A model generated the notes under the pieces. It had not been told where the DNA came from and searched no databases. It saw nothing but the letters and a program-made list of their open reading frames with translations. Below, piece after piece: positions 51,892 to 63,960 of a stretch of DNA of 64,000 nt. The position numbers were made by a program, and so were the translations under genes. Origin of the DNA: Craspedostauros australis (Eukaryota; Bacillariophyta; Bacillariophyceae; Mastogloiales; Achnanthaceae); NCBI GenBank assembly GCA_026770025.1, contig JAMXDE010000017.1, positions 1 to 64,000 on the forward strand, read 5' to 3'. Positions within the stretch are counted from its first letter, which is position 1. Every line of letters begins with the position of its first letter.

Positions 51892-53069
51892 AGCCAATGA
51901 CCGTACGACCACGGCAGGATTTTGAAAAAATGGGCTCCTATGGAGACTAAAATTTAACCGTATATACTTTAACACATTGGTAATAAGGATCAGGTGCTAG
52001 ACAGTGAGTCCAGCCTTTGGTTATAAAGTTATGATGGCGTCAGCCTAGCGTTTTAGAGGCAAAACGTGATGCAAGCGGCCAGAATTCGCTTTTTCGGGAG
52101 TTCCTGTCACGACACGTGGCACCCATTTCTATCTGATTTTCGCTTTCTTTGTGTTTTGCTTGGTGGGAAGCTCGATTTGGAACAAAAAAAACGTGCTCAT
52201 TTCGACGTTACGGGCGTTAGTTCGAGTCGAAACTGTGATGACGTGTTTCTTGTTGTCGTTAAGTGCATGGCAACGTCGCATGTTCCATGTTGAGTGACAT
52301 CGTCAAGTTCACGAGTGGTTGGACAGACTTTTTATTTGATGTCTTCGTCCCACCCGGTTCAGATCGATACTGATTCTCACGGTTTTTTTCGGTCGCAGAA
52401 GCGTGTGTTTGCCAATCCGTTTCGAAAGTGTGCATTTGGGACGCTTGTCGTGTGATGAAAATGAAGTCCACTGTATTTACGACCCCATTCAGGATACGAT
52501 AGTACATTCTTGCCGATTTTTAATTTGAGGACCGATATAATCCTATTATGTTGTGGAGGGTATATGGGTGAAATATTAGACGCCTGGACCTTATAGTTAA
52601 AAAGTTTATATTTTTCGCATTAATCTACGACTACAAACGAAAGGCATGCGGACGCAGAAGGGCAAATTGTGTTGGGAATCACCAGTCGTGCTTCAGCTTG
52701 CTGTCCAGTCGTGCCCTTGATTGACAGACTCACATTTCGCATGGGCAAGGCGGTTGGGTGCGAAGAGATGTTGAGGATTGCACGGTAGCAGTAGGCATGG
52801 TGATGATGATGCTTCGTCTGGAATGTGGATCAGTTGTCAAAATTCAGAGTTGTGGGTTGGTGGGTAATCCAGATCTTCACCCCCGCCTTGACTTTCACAC
52901 TGCCTTGTTCTCGGTTCTGCTGCCGTTCATGCCCTGGGACATTGAGCTTCGTCCATGTCTCAATCAGCACACACTGCCTTCCCTCCATATGCACACTCTA
53001 TCCCTTCATGACCCAGAGATAATTACACTATTATATTGTATATCTCGACACCGTGTTAATTTTTGAACG
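51892..53069. other. AT-richer region without a recognised gene
   Basis: Short frames (for example 52066-52293 and 52758-53066) show no motif. No RNA gene or array is seen. Confidence 0.4.
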
Positions 53070-53167
53070 CGTTTGTCCTACCACGGCCTACGTGAAAACT
53101 AAATCGGTACCATCGTGTACTAGTGCTATTGTCAAGAACCACTGAATTTTTGTTTTACCATACTTCA

Positions 53168-53434
53168 TCACCTTCCATGGTATATACCCCAATGGTCTTT
53201 ACAAATATGGACTCTACACAAGCTGTAGATCCGTTTAACCCTCTTGGGAGTGTTTTCTTCTAGGCCTGTATTTTTTGTGGCCTTCAAGTAGCAGCAATAT
53301 TGGCAAAGTCGTTGCTTTCCATCTTCGTCGATTATCTGTCTGTGGTCTTTATCCCTTAATGGACCAGCCATAAAGGATCTGTCAGATCCATTATAAAGCC
53401 TCCGTGTTAAATTTCTACGGCTTTTTCCTACCAT
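53168..53434 (-). pseudogene. Second copy of piggyBac-type Cys-rich tail
   Basis: 88 codons reading CQYCCYLKATKN and SLCRVHICKDHWGIYHG. It aligns with the tail at 53894-53481, but one Cys of the second pair is now Ser. It is in a different frame, and with its flanks (CCTACCANGNCCTACGT at about 53076 and 53427) it looks like a diverged tandem duplication of about 355 bp that includes the 3' end of the gene. Confidence 0.55.
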
Positions 53435-53480
53435 GTCCTACGTATGAAAACTAGTTCTGTACCTGTATCTAAACTGGATT

Positions 53481-54371
53481 TTAGACTGTAATGGTCAGCT
53501 CACTTTCGTCAGAGTTGATTGTACTCTCATCATCCTTCCCATGAAATACATTCCAGTGCAGCTTACAGACATGGATTCCACACACACTGCACATCCTTCT
53601 GACTCTGCTTGGTTCATGTGCTGGCCTCCCTTCGAGCTTTGCTTTTGCTTTAAGATAAGAACAGTATCTACAAGTCCTCTGGCTTCCGTCCCTGCTGATG
53701 ATCTCCTTGTGATCTTCGAATCTCCCCTCCAACCTCGATCTGGGCAGCTTTGGAGAGCAGGGGCTCATCCGATTCCTTGTTCGAATGGTGTGTGGGACTC
53801 TCTGGTGGCTTGCCCTTGTTGCCATCAAATCTGTTTCATTCCCTTTGCGGACCAGAGTCTCAATCATCTTGATCATGAATGCCTTGCTCCCCAATCAATC
53901 TTGCTCTCTTGCCAGGTGATTGAATGCAATCCAAGTATTGACGCACATGATGTCCAACAAGTGGAACATGAGGGGCATCCATACTCTCCAAGCCCTCAAG
54001 TCAGGGCAATAATATGCAATGAGTTGGTTGCATTTGTCAACTTCAAGCATCCACTGATTGTAGTCATCAATCATCTTCTGAATTTGGATGTGTGCAAAGT
54101 ACTTGCTCCCCCAGACCATCTCCAAGTGCCCTGCATTCACCTTGTTCTTTCTTGGCTTGTGGCAATTGCAAAGGACCGACTCGTTCCCATGGTGCACCAC
54201 ACTTACCATCAACACCACATTGTTGTCAATCCACCTGGCCACCATGTACTGATTGTTCTCAATCCAGACATAGAGCGAGTTGAAGCGCATGCCCTCAACC
54301 TCCTTCACCTCTATGCTTGTCGAGATGTACATGTGAGTATATGTCGAGATGTACGTGTATATGTGCATCAT
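53481..54371 (-). pseudogene. piggyBac-like transposase, C-terminal half, with in-frame TGA
   Basis: The minus strand reads VWIENNQYMVARWIDNN, a Cys/His-containing loop, then KMIDDYNQWMLEVDKCNQLI (the MGGVD-type motif; its Asp corresponds to the third catalytic Asp), AWRVWMPLMFHLLDI and NTWIAFNHL, the helical block typical of piggyBac transposases. An in-frame TGA (53895-53897) follows, then the frame continues through KAFMIKMIETLVRKG to the Cys-rich tail CRYCSYLK, MCSVCGIHVCKLHWNVFHG (C-x2-C and C-x2-C-x4-C-x2-H-x4-H), which binds the transposon ends in this family. The N-terminal half with the first two Asp is missing or lies in unseen exons upstream; an acceptor-like GCATAG stands near 54320. 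Confidence 0.68.
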
Positions 54372-55093
54372 TCACCTGTTATTCTCTTATGCATGTTCGG
54401 ACGGTAAAACTACATTCGTGTCAATAGAATGCTGTGATTTGTCAGAATCACAGTGGAAATGGAACACACAAAAATGAGCAGACTTTCTGGAGGAAATTTG
54501 CAATCAACAGTTTCTGAGAGAATCAGGAACATCGTCTGTCCATCCATCAATGGAAACGTATGGTACCAAGAGAATCTCAAGGTACTTCCCAACTAAACCT
54601 CAGATGACAATATCATCTGACAGACTGCTGCATCACCAATGGAACATGACATCTGGAGAGCAGAAGGACGCCTACTGACGTCAACAGGATGTCATCATGT
54701 CACCACGTCGACATCTGTCTCCAAGCCAGAGCAGGAGGCAAAGATCCGATGACCGAAGGGCATCAGGATCATGGATACAGGAGATGAACTTCAAATGGTA
54801 AGTACTCATGGAGTAGGAGCCAGTACTGAATGAACGGAGTGTTGAATGCGGAATACGCATCGAGCACGGAGTATCGTGTAGCACGAAGCACACGATGCTG
54901 AGACAAAGAAAGAGAGAGAATACAGAGAGGAGCGAGAGAGCATCTCGCGTACCAACTCATAGTCGGAGACCAAATCTACGAAACAGATTGAAGAGCCAAG
55001 AGCATCAGGGAAGAGAACAGGCGTACACCGAGAGGATTGGAGTAGCCAAGTAATGAAATAGCAAACGAACGACTATCAACCAATACCACCCTC
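54372..55093. other. Region between piggyBac fragment and LTR fragment
   Basis: No gene is recognised. From about 54640 the sequence may be the unfamiliar first part of the LTR whose end is at 55206-55616. Confidence 0.35.
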
Positions 55094-55204
55094 CACGATC
55101 GTAGGTTACCAATCACGGAACTTGCCAACACACGATCGTAGGCTTCCGTGAGCGGAACTTGCCAACACACGATTGTAGGCTTCCGTGAGCGGAACTTGCC
55201 AACA
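55094..55204 (+). repeat. Three tandem 37-bp repeats
   Basis: CACGATCGTAGGCTTCCGTG + AGCGGAACTTGCCAACA recurs at 55094-55130, 55131-55167 and 55168-55204; copy 1 is the most diverged. The array directly abuts the LTR-like sequence, where enhancer repeats of an LTR would lie. Confidence 0.85.
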
Positions 55205-55205
55205 T

Positions 55206-55616
55206 ACCGCAACACCAGCGGATACCACAGTATCCACCACATGTGACATCACATCAAGGCCTTACCTACCAGGTCTACAGGAGTGAAATATGTTTAAACA
55301 ATCCATCAGATTCAATCAATCATCAGATTCAACAAAACCCAAGAACGGAACAACGACGAGACAACGAGAGAGAAACGACAATGTTGACGATCAAGTCAAC
55401 ATCAACGAGCAACAGGAGAGCAATGTGCATGGAGGTGCAAGAGGATTGCACCAAGCAATGAGAGCAAGGAAGAGATGGATCAAGAGAGCATCTTGATCAT
55501 CTCATTCCCCACGCTCGCTCATCAACAATCAATAGCAACATCAATAACAGTAACAGAAACACTTTTGACAAAGAGTGGGACTACTACCAATTCTCCGTGC
55601 GCGGAGCCTTCCAACA
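55206..55616 (+). repeat. LTR fragment related to the inner copia LTR, opposite orientation
   Basis: From ACCGCAACACCAGCGGATAC to GGAGCCTTCCAACA it follows the coding-strand sequence of 8880-9445 from the CAGCGGATACCACAG region to the LTR end. The first 200 bp of that LTR are not present. No coding region follows, so it is a solo or truncated LTR of a related family. Confidence 0.8.
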
Positions 55617-57385
55617 CGTATGGGTGACGGATGTCATATGCAATCATGCTCTCTGCTTGGAATTGTGGAGGATTGGAAGCGGGATTCGATTTGGGTGTTG
55701 CTGTTGCTTCCTTGTGGGGGCTGGAAGATTGAGGGTGCAGTAGTGGCTTGGGTGTGTGTTTTGGAGATAGCACCATGGTAGTATGGGTGCAGTGATCGTG
55801 CGTGTATGATGATTTTTGTGAGTGCGATGAAATTGCGAGCTCCATGATTGTTTGAGTTTGCGGAAGGTGCAATGTCGCAAAGCCAAGACAAAATGAAGAT
55901 GAACATCACAAGTGATGATGTTGCCACACCCATGCATGCTTGAAGGAAGGAGGTGATGAAGACATAAAGGACATGAGAGGAGATGACAACCTTGGAAGAG
56001 GAAAGCAAGGAATTGCTGAAAGCGAAGTACAACAGCAGTTTCAGCGAGTGTGATGTGGAAAAAACGGATTTGACGTTGCCAGCCTCACAGTTTGAGCCTG
56101 GCCGAACAGTTTCACTTCAGTCCCATGGTGCAGAATTAATTCACAAGTACTTCAGGCTTGATTAGCGATAAGATGACAGTATGAAACATAAAACTTAAAC
56201 ATATTCATTGGAAAGCTGTGCTCAATAGTTTTCGAAAGATGTAAAGAAAGTGGTATTGTTCACAGATGTTGTTGTCAAAAATGAAAAGAACTGAAACTGA
56301 AAACAAGAAATGATGTATTATATCGTCTAGGTCATGAACAGATAGTACGGCCTCGTCCTCACTTCAGGTCTATTCCCTGCCCACATGTTTGGACCTCCTC
56401 TCTGCTAGTCGTCACCAACAGCTAGCATTGGCTTCTGTCTGTTGTTCATCTGTTCTCCTCTTTGCTTTTTGTTTCGGTGTCAATAAACCGGCACGCACTC
56501 AAATCACAACACAAGAAGCAACACGGAAAACAACACTTCCACCACCAGTCTCTTTCTGCGCCATGCCAACAGCTCAGTAGATGACCATGTTGTCTCATGT
56601 CCGTGGCAAGCAAAGCAGGTTTCACAGGACTTTGGTTTCACAAACAATGCTATAACAAGTGTTAAATCAAGTTCTATTTTGCAGACCAAAGGAGAAGTCA
56701 CTGTGCTCCATTACACCATATTGTATTATAATATAAAATATTATGTTGTGTAGTATTCGCAAGTGTTGCTATTGTCGTGGACGTGGAAGTGGACGTGTAG
56801 GGATGCCACCACCATCGCCGTGCTCCATGACACAACACGAACAAAGGAGGCAACCCCTCGCCAAGCCAAATCCAAAACGACGCGAGGAATCGACGCTGCA
56901 CCGAATCTGCCAAAACATCGCCATCCACACCGTTCGATACCATTGCAGTCTGACATCGACCGTCAATGACGTCATCATTTTCGTCCACGACGAGGACAAG
57001 TCAGCCAGGTATTTGTGTCGTAGAAGCTAGCTAAATATATCTAAGCCTATGCGACAACACGCTACACCGTGTGCTAATAAAGTAATGTTGTCCGATAAAA
57101 AATCGGCAGGATCGTACGATCGTACCCTGAATGGGGTCTTACGTTTTGCATCGTGTGTCGCCACACAACACGGCAGAGAGTCTTTCGTCGCTCATGCGAT
57201 CCTTTTGCGCTGGTTCGATTCTCGCTTTGTTTTCCGTTCTGCACTGCGCGTTTTTGTTGAGTGACCTTGTGTCATACTCCTCTACATCCATCACAACATC
57301 ATGTACACTGCATACTCTACGCACACCCTACTATTCTACTCTGCATGATGTTGCTTTTCTGCATAATAATAATAACTCAGGGATT
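55617..57385. other. Gene-poor region
   Basis: Short frames only, such as 55983-56165 (+, 60 codons) and 56988-56698 (-, 96 codons), without recognisable motifs. AATAAA-like signals occur near 56483 and 57077. There is no array or RNA gene. Confidence 0.4.
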
Positions 57386-57471
57386 ACATTATAAATGTGC
57401 TCTGTAGGCTTTACCCTCGCCTCCACCGGCCCCGTAGGACCAAGCTTCGAGCGAGCCGTCGGATACCCCAA

Positions 57472-60400
57472 TCATTTCAGACCGAGCCAGCTGCTCATAA
57501 ACCTTCTCTCGTTCTCCATGGTGCGCGCCCGTTGCCAGGCCGACACCTTTGCTCGAACTTCCGTCATGTTGAGTATCCACTGTCGCATCTGCGACTCCGT
57601 TGCGTATTCCATAAGATGCCCCTCTCGAAGTAGGGCCATTTCTGAATCCGTCATGTCCTGGCTAACTCCATTGGTCATCCGCCGCACCTGTCTTCGAAGG
57701 TCCGACAGGGACGGATTCTGATCAGCGTCGTGCACTTTCTCGTTGCGTGACACCCAAACGCTCCATGGCACCTTCCAGATCCATCGCACCACCTCCTTCA
57801 TCAACGCGAGATCGTCAGGAAACCGGCACTCGTTGCGCTCCATCCATTGAGTCTGTTGTCGTCACCATTCTTTGTGTAGAAAGCCCAGCATTAGCGGGTA
57901 CCAACCGACACTGCCTTGAGGACTGGATGTGACCTGTCCGCGTCGCCAGCAAACCAAGCCAACACGCATGTTAGCCACCAGCCTCGGAGCCGTACCGATG
58001 GACACCATCCTGTTGAGCAGAGCTTCTGTCGCGGTGTTCCAGGTGTCTTCGTGCTCTCTGCACCGCAGAACATGCTTTGTAGTCTCCTCAGAACCGCAGA
58101 AGGAACATTTTGCACTCTCCTGCTGTCCCATCTATTTCATCTTGCGACCAACTCCAACGAACCCGGACGACCACTTGGTCACGAATTTCGCTACCTCCCG
58201 ATTGCCTTTAGCAGCCCGCGCACCTTGATAACCTTCCCAGTCAACACCTTGGGCGTCCTCCATACTCCAGCCAAACTTCCTAGCCCAGTAGGCCAGGGTG
58301 GCCGTGGATTGCAAGGTCTTGTATACCTCCTGCTGTCCCACGTGCGAGTAGTGCTCCTTGTTGATCACCAAAGTCCATCGATTCGTCACCGACCGCCAGC
58401 GCTTGACTCGCCGCTGGAGAACCGTCGTTTCCCAGAACGCCTTGGCTCGCTTGTCGCACTCAACGTTCAGCTGTTCCAATTGAGTAAGCGATCTTCCTTT
58501 GTCGTCCTGGTGTCCCTGCACCCACACCCATTTCAGATTAGCACGGATGCTTCGCCGTAGACGCCGGATCTCCACGAGAATGTCCCAGTCCTTTTTGCCC
58601 GGGCTCATGAATTCCTCCTGCGCTTGGCGCATAGCCTGTAGTCCGTCAAGAGCGATGGTCACCGAGCACTCCTCGTCGAGACCTGGCACCATTGCCAACA
58701 TCTCCAAAGACGCCCATATCCCGGCTAACTCGCTGCGGTATGAGCTGTGGACCGATGCTGGCCCTGGCACGAAGGAGTTACACGCACCGTATTTTTCCGT
58801 GTCCTTGTCGAACATGATCGAACATGAGGTACCTCGTGCACGTTTGTACGATCCGTCGCTCACCAGCAGTAACTTGTGGTTACGCGCCGCCGTCAGCATG
58901 TGCTCCCAGGTGGCATCTCCTCCCAAGTCCTCCACTGGATCATAGGGCGCTGGGGCACCTTCCGGCTCCCGGTCCAGACCAATACGCCCATCCCAGTTGA
59001 TTCCTCTGGCTATAACAACCACCGACACCCGATGCACTAGAGTAGGGAGAGCTATCACCGTCCCTTGCTGGCGGTACGCGGCGAGGCGGGTCCGCCGTCG
59101 TCGAACGAGCACGTACACTCGTATCGGACGGGTGCTTGTGTCGTAGATTTCACCGGTCATCGCTGACTTCCACCACTGCCACGTTCCGTCGCTCGAGTGC
59201 CATCTCCCTAGGGTTGTCAGAAGCAATCGGCCTTGGTAACACAGGCTCTTACACCAACGCTGCCACTCTTTCCACCATCCGCTGGGCAACTCCGCTGGCC
59301 GGTTGGCCCACTGGCTGACTTGAGCTGGGGCCCCTTGCCCTTCCATGATGACGATTGACAGTGACGAACCAGCCGCGTCCACAATATCCGACATCCTAGC
59401 TACCCCCAGCTTCATCCTGCACATATTCAAGTGATACAGTTCGGCCCCCTTCAAGCCGTCTCGGACCCATCGGGACAGAAGGAACTCATCCCCGTCCCGC
59501 TGAAGCTCGAGAGACTTTGTGGTCTCTATGATATTCACCCCTGTGTCTTGTAGCTGTCGCCACAAACCTTTCACCCAGCAGGGTGTCACACAATGGTGCA
59601 CCCTCTCGAGCGTGTACTCGAACAGTGAACCTCCCACTCCCGGCTCTGCCTTGACCGCTTGAATCGAACACCGTAGCATCCTACCCGTCGATGTGTCTCC
59701 GTGTACTTCACTGAACGCAAGTTGTATCTGTTGTATCAACTGCCGGTGGACCGGGTTAGGCACCCCTAATCCTCCGAGCGAGACGGGAGCGTAAACGAGA
59801 TCCCATGGGAACGTCCTCGAGCACCCCATCTGTGGCAACGCTGCAAGCAGCGCTGGCGCCATGATTCTTCTCAATTGGGCTGCCGTGAGCTGAGTAATTC
59901 CCATAACGTATTCGATCGACTTGATGAACCGGAGGGTAAGAGCACATCTTGCGTCCGCTGGAGACAGACTGGAGAGTCGCATCTTTCCGGCAAAGTCCTC
60001 TGCCTTCTTCCGTAGTGCTTGCACCTGTTGCTCCTCACCCTCATCAAATGATAGGAACACCCCAAGCGTGAATAGGGGTTGATCTAGAGGCTGGCGTGGT
60101 ATTTCACTGCCCACCCCTTCCCCATCGGCGATGGGAATCCTATCGTTCAGGTCCCCATCGTTCCACCTCCACCGTCCATCTTCGAATTGTGGAGTCATCA
60201 ACCACCACGCGGACTTAGCCGGAATGATAGCGCCCCCGGTGATCTTCAGCAGCTCGCTCCAGTCCCGGACCATGTCCGTGAAGTCTGACGACGTCACTTC
60301 GTCACTTCCTAGCAAGACCAGGTCAGTGTCATCGACAAAGGCCGACCCAAGGATATCAAAGGAGCCATCACCACTTGGGTAGGCCATTGTCTGTTTGTGC

Positions 60401-62946
60401 CCTCTGCTCTCCATAGCCTTGAACATAACCGAACTGATGACCGCCCAAATCGCGGGCCCAGCTCCATTGCCTTGTCCAATTCCATGCATGCAGCAATTGG
60501 ATCCACTGCCATAGGATTGCCTGGACACCCCAAACGCGGTGCTTATGCGATGCCTTGCATCTCGGAGCGTGCGGAACATGCACCTCGTAGCCGAGGGGTT
60601 GGCCCCAGCCGCCATCATCACAGTCGCCGCGAAATTTGGGGCAATGCAATTGTAGCATGATTTCGCATCATTCGAGCAGAACCAGATAGGGACCTTCTTT
60701 TGTTTCCCAACATCAATGCTCACTCGCTTGTTGAGTGCCGCACTGACCGCCGATCGACCCTTTCTGCTTCCAAACTGGAAATCTGAAATCCATTGCCGTT
60801 CTTCCGCCATGGCCATCATCTGTCGTCCCAACCTCTTGTTGTTGAGATTAAACTGCGCGTCCATCAGCTGGATGGTCCGCATTTTTTTGATGTTGAATAT
60901 GTGTGCTTTCTTCAATATCTCCACGTCGGTAACTCGCTGCCATTCTTTTGGAGAGTGACCGGTTTGATACGGTATCTCACACATGACCATGTCCACCTCC
61001 GCGAGGGTGGCGTCGGCTGCCGCAGACTTGAAGTGCCCGAAATGCGGATTGCTCGGCTCAGAGTTGGTAAGCTCTGTCTGCTTTCTCCACGCCTTTACAT
61101 GTTCTTCTACCGTGAGCTCGTCTTGGCTGAACTCCACCGGTTCCAGGGCCTGCATGAGATGCTGCCACAGTGGGTCGTCAAACTTGTCAAGATTCCCTGC
61201 AGCATACAACAGCTGATTCACTGTATCCGGATTCCAGATCTTGTCCATCGTTTGCTTCCCTCTGCCTGACATACACAGGGTGTCGCGTGCCTGCAAGAAC
61301 CTTCGCTTGTTCTCCACGATACACGCTTCCACTACGTCACATTTTTCCGTACTTTCGTCAACGACTCCTTCCTCGTCCGTGAAGAGAACCTTGGTAGTCA
61401 TCGCTTTCCCTTTCCCAAACACTGCTCGGAGTCTGCTCGCCTGTTCTCGCTGTCGTTCCTGGTTCATGAGCATTTTGATGGCCGTCTCATAGTCCTGTTC
61501 GTGACTTTCGTGCCGTTGCCTGGCCAAATCCACTAGATGGTCTTGCCAGGCCTGTCGGTGCTGTTTCCGAACTCTGTAGTAGGCCTTGTACGCTTCCGTC
61601 TGTGCGGATGTCGCCTCCTCCAGTGATCCTGCCGCCTCACATCCTGATTGGGCCCTCAAGCGCTTTCTCAATGACGAGCTGGTTTTTACCCCTTTCCAAT
61701 ACTTGACTTCGATAGTCCAGTACTTCACCCAATCCCGAGCGCTCTGCACTTCCGAGGACCATGAGACTTCCCCCATAGTCAACTTCCTACTCCTCTTCTC
61801 TGCACATCGCCGGATTTGGTACACCTGGGTTAGCAGGCCATCATAAGCCTTCCGCTGGGACCCATTGAGTTCCCATCCTTGTGTCTTCGCTGTTATAAGA
61901 AGAGTTGTGGCCCTCTGGTGAATGCGGTGCTTTCCGTACTCTGCGAGTACCGCGTCGTTGTATTTTTGTACCACCTTTGGGTTACTGAGGACTAACCTTC
62001 TGGGCTGGGCGGATTGTACTCGTTGCACCCCGGCTCCCAAAATCTGGCTGAAGCTGAGGTCGATCCAGATAGCTCGACGATCAGACAGGATGGCCTCCCC
62101 AAACGCCGTGTAGCCTGCCCGTATCACTTCGAGTCCGTCCGACACATAAATTGCATCGATGGGCGTGTTGGTCAGGCTTCGCTGTTGTGTAGAACACCGC
62201 GCGTCGTCCCCCATGCGGTCGGTTACCGAATTCTTCAGTCCCACTGCTCGTAGAGCCTGTACGGTTGGTCCGTGCTCGGTATCTTCGTTAAGGTCGACAC
62301 CAATCACTATCGAGTCCCCATCCTCCTTCCATCTCCTCTCTTGGTCTTGTAGGTCTGTAATCCAGGCTTTGTGTGGGTCTTCGTGCCTTCCCTGATTGCT
62401 CAACGCTCGCAGCTGCTGGTTCCACACTGTGGTGTCTCCATCCGTGGATTTGCATGGCCTGTATGCCGACACCACTCTCACTGACTTGTGTCTCTTGCCT
62501 TCGATCTTGCATCAAGACCATCTCCCCATGCCGCTGTCATCCACTCCAAAAAGAAACGCCCTCGCGGCCGTCTGTTCCGTTAGCACAATTCCTGTTCCTC
62601 CGTATAGTCTCGGGTCGCGACCCTGCTCATGGGTGTTATACGAGAAAATATGCTTGGTCCTTTTCACCTTCCCTCGCACCCTTTCTTCCCACTGATTGCT
62701 GGGTCTCACATGATTCCATCTCAGGTTCGTTTCAGCCATCGCCAGCACATCGAGTCTTGATCGCTGTATGAAGGCCATGATTTCCTCGTTCTTTTGTTGA
62801 TAAGCGTATATGGGGACCTGTGCCACGTTCTGGAACACCACCCTGACTTCGTCGTTGGTCTTCGACTCCATCCCGTCGCCGCAAGCATCGTTTAGTCTAC
62901 TTGCTTCCTCCTCGTTTGCCGGAACTCCGGCTACCTGCGTGCTCAT
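57472..62946 (-). pseudogene. LINE ORF2: APE endonuclease, reverse transcriptase, RNase H, zinc finger
   Basis: About 1825 codons in one frame from the ATG at 62946. Endonuclease: VVFQNVAQVP, AMAETNLRW (catalytic Glu), VSAYRPC, VIGVDLNEDT (Asp/Asn) and SDRRAIWIDL (SD motif). Reverse transcriptase: RKGRSAVSAA, WFCSNDAKSCYN, IGQGNGAGPAIWA and AFVDDTDLVLLG near 60345-60310. RNase H: LVSDGSYKR, SELAGIWASLE, IALDGLQA and VQGHQDD. The C-terminal zinc finger is CSFCGSEETTKHVLRC near 58100. The tail WVSRNEKVHD ends at 57472. In-frame stops are TGA 62512-62514 inside the endonuclease, TAG 58132-58134 before the zinc finger and TGA 57862-57864 near the tail. All catalytic motifs read intact, but the stops should silence this copy. 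Confidence 0.9.
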
Positions 62947-63069
62947 GATGTGGGTCACAGCTCCGTTTGGTGCCGTCTTCCTCTTCCGAGCATCGATCTG
63001 TGCACTGTTGTGCCGAGGTTTCCTGGCTGTGCAGGTATCCCCTTATTGTCAACGTATTCGCCGTTTTCG

Positions 63070-63211
63070 TCGAGTCGTCGTCGTTGTTGTTGTTGTTGTT
63101 GTCGTTGTTGTCGTTGTCGTTGTTGTCGTTGTTGTTGTCGTTGTCTTTGTTGCTATTTTATCGCCGTTGTTGCTGCTGTTGTTGTCGTTGTTGTTGTCGT
63201 TGTTGTATTGA
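63070..63211. repeat. GTT/GTC trinucleotide repeat between LINE ORF1 and ORF2
   Basis: About 140 bp of GTT and GTC triplets with a short break (CTTTGTTGCTATTTTATCGC). On the coding strand it is AAC/GAC repeats in the spacer between the two LINE frames. Confidence 0.88.
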
Positions 63212-63392
63212 TAGTGTTGGTACTGGCAAATTGTTCGGTCTTCCTCCTCTTTGTTTTTTGTTACCTTTGACTATAGTCCGTCGTCTCCGCTGGTCTCACA
63301 CTCCTCCTCTTTCCTGGACTCTCTTTATCCTGCCTGAGTCCTCGGACTCAGCCGATTGCTTGCGCGTAGCTGGTCCTTTGGCATTCTTGCGA

Positions 63393-63960
63393 TTACGCGT
63401 GGACTGTGGCCCTATCACCACTGTCAGATTTTTTGGAGCTTGTGTCCATGTTGACGACCATGTCGTCGACGGCTGCCTCGTTGGAGTCCGTCCCGGTGCT
63501 GTTTGAGCTATCATCTTCATCTCCCTCGTCTTCTTCATCCTTCTCCGCGATGGTTGCTGGATGGTCCACATCAAAGTCCACTTTGGCTCTCGGATCCAAC
63601 ACGAATGCCTCCGGATTGTCAGCCTTGTTTGAGGCTGCGTTCGCAATTACGTGCGCCACGTGGCTGGCTTGCTGAGCAGGGGATGCCGTGGCGAATGTAC
63701 CCACGGTGTAATTGTCCCCGTTCTGGGTTTTTGGGTTTGTGATCAACTCCACATCGAACTGGAGCAACGGTACCGGCTTCATATTGCCTTGATCGTCCAC
63801 GTACCCTTCCCATCCCATCTCCGTGGGAGACATGCCCATCGCCTCTTGTTCATCAAGGTTCAAGAACTTAGGGCCGGCTTGCACCATCTGCCCCATCTCT
63901 TGTTCTTCCCGGCTGAGGACCAATCCAGACTCCCAATCCACCTCGTAGTGCTCATTCTGT
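63393..63960 (-). CDS. LINE ORF1-like protein, 3' part
   Basis: Open from about 63960, just after an in-frame TGA, to 63393. It reads NLDEQEAMGMSPTEMGWEGY and ends in a very acidic Ser/Glu/Asp-rich tail (EKDEEDEGDEDDSSNS). No RNA-binding domain or zinc knuckle is visible. It lies upstream of ORF2 on the same strand, where LINEs carry their RNA-binding protein. The first in-frame start is a GTG codon at 63941, so the true start is probably outside the window or in another exon. Confidence 0.45.

Noticed and set aside
55094-55204. Three 37-bp repeats as a small CRISPR array
   Set aside because: Repeats are directly adjacent with no spacers, and they border an LTR.
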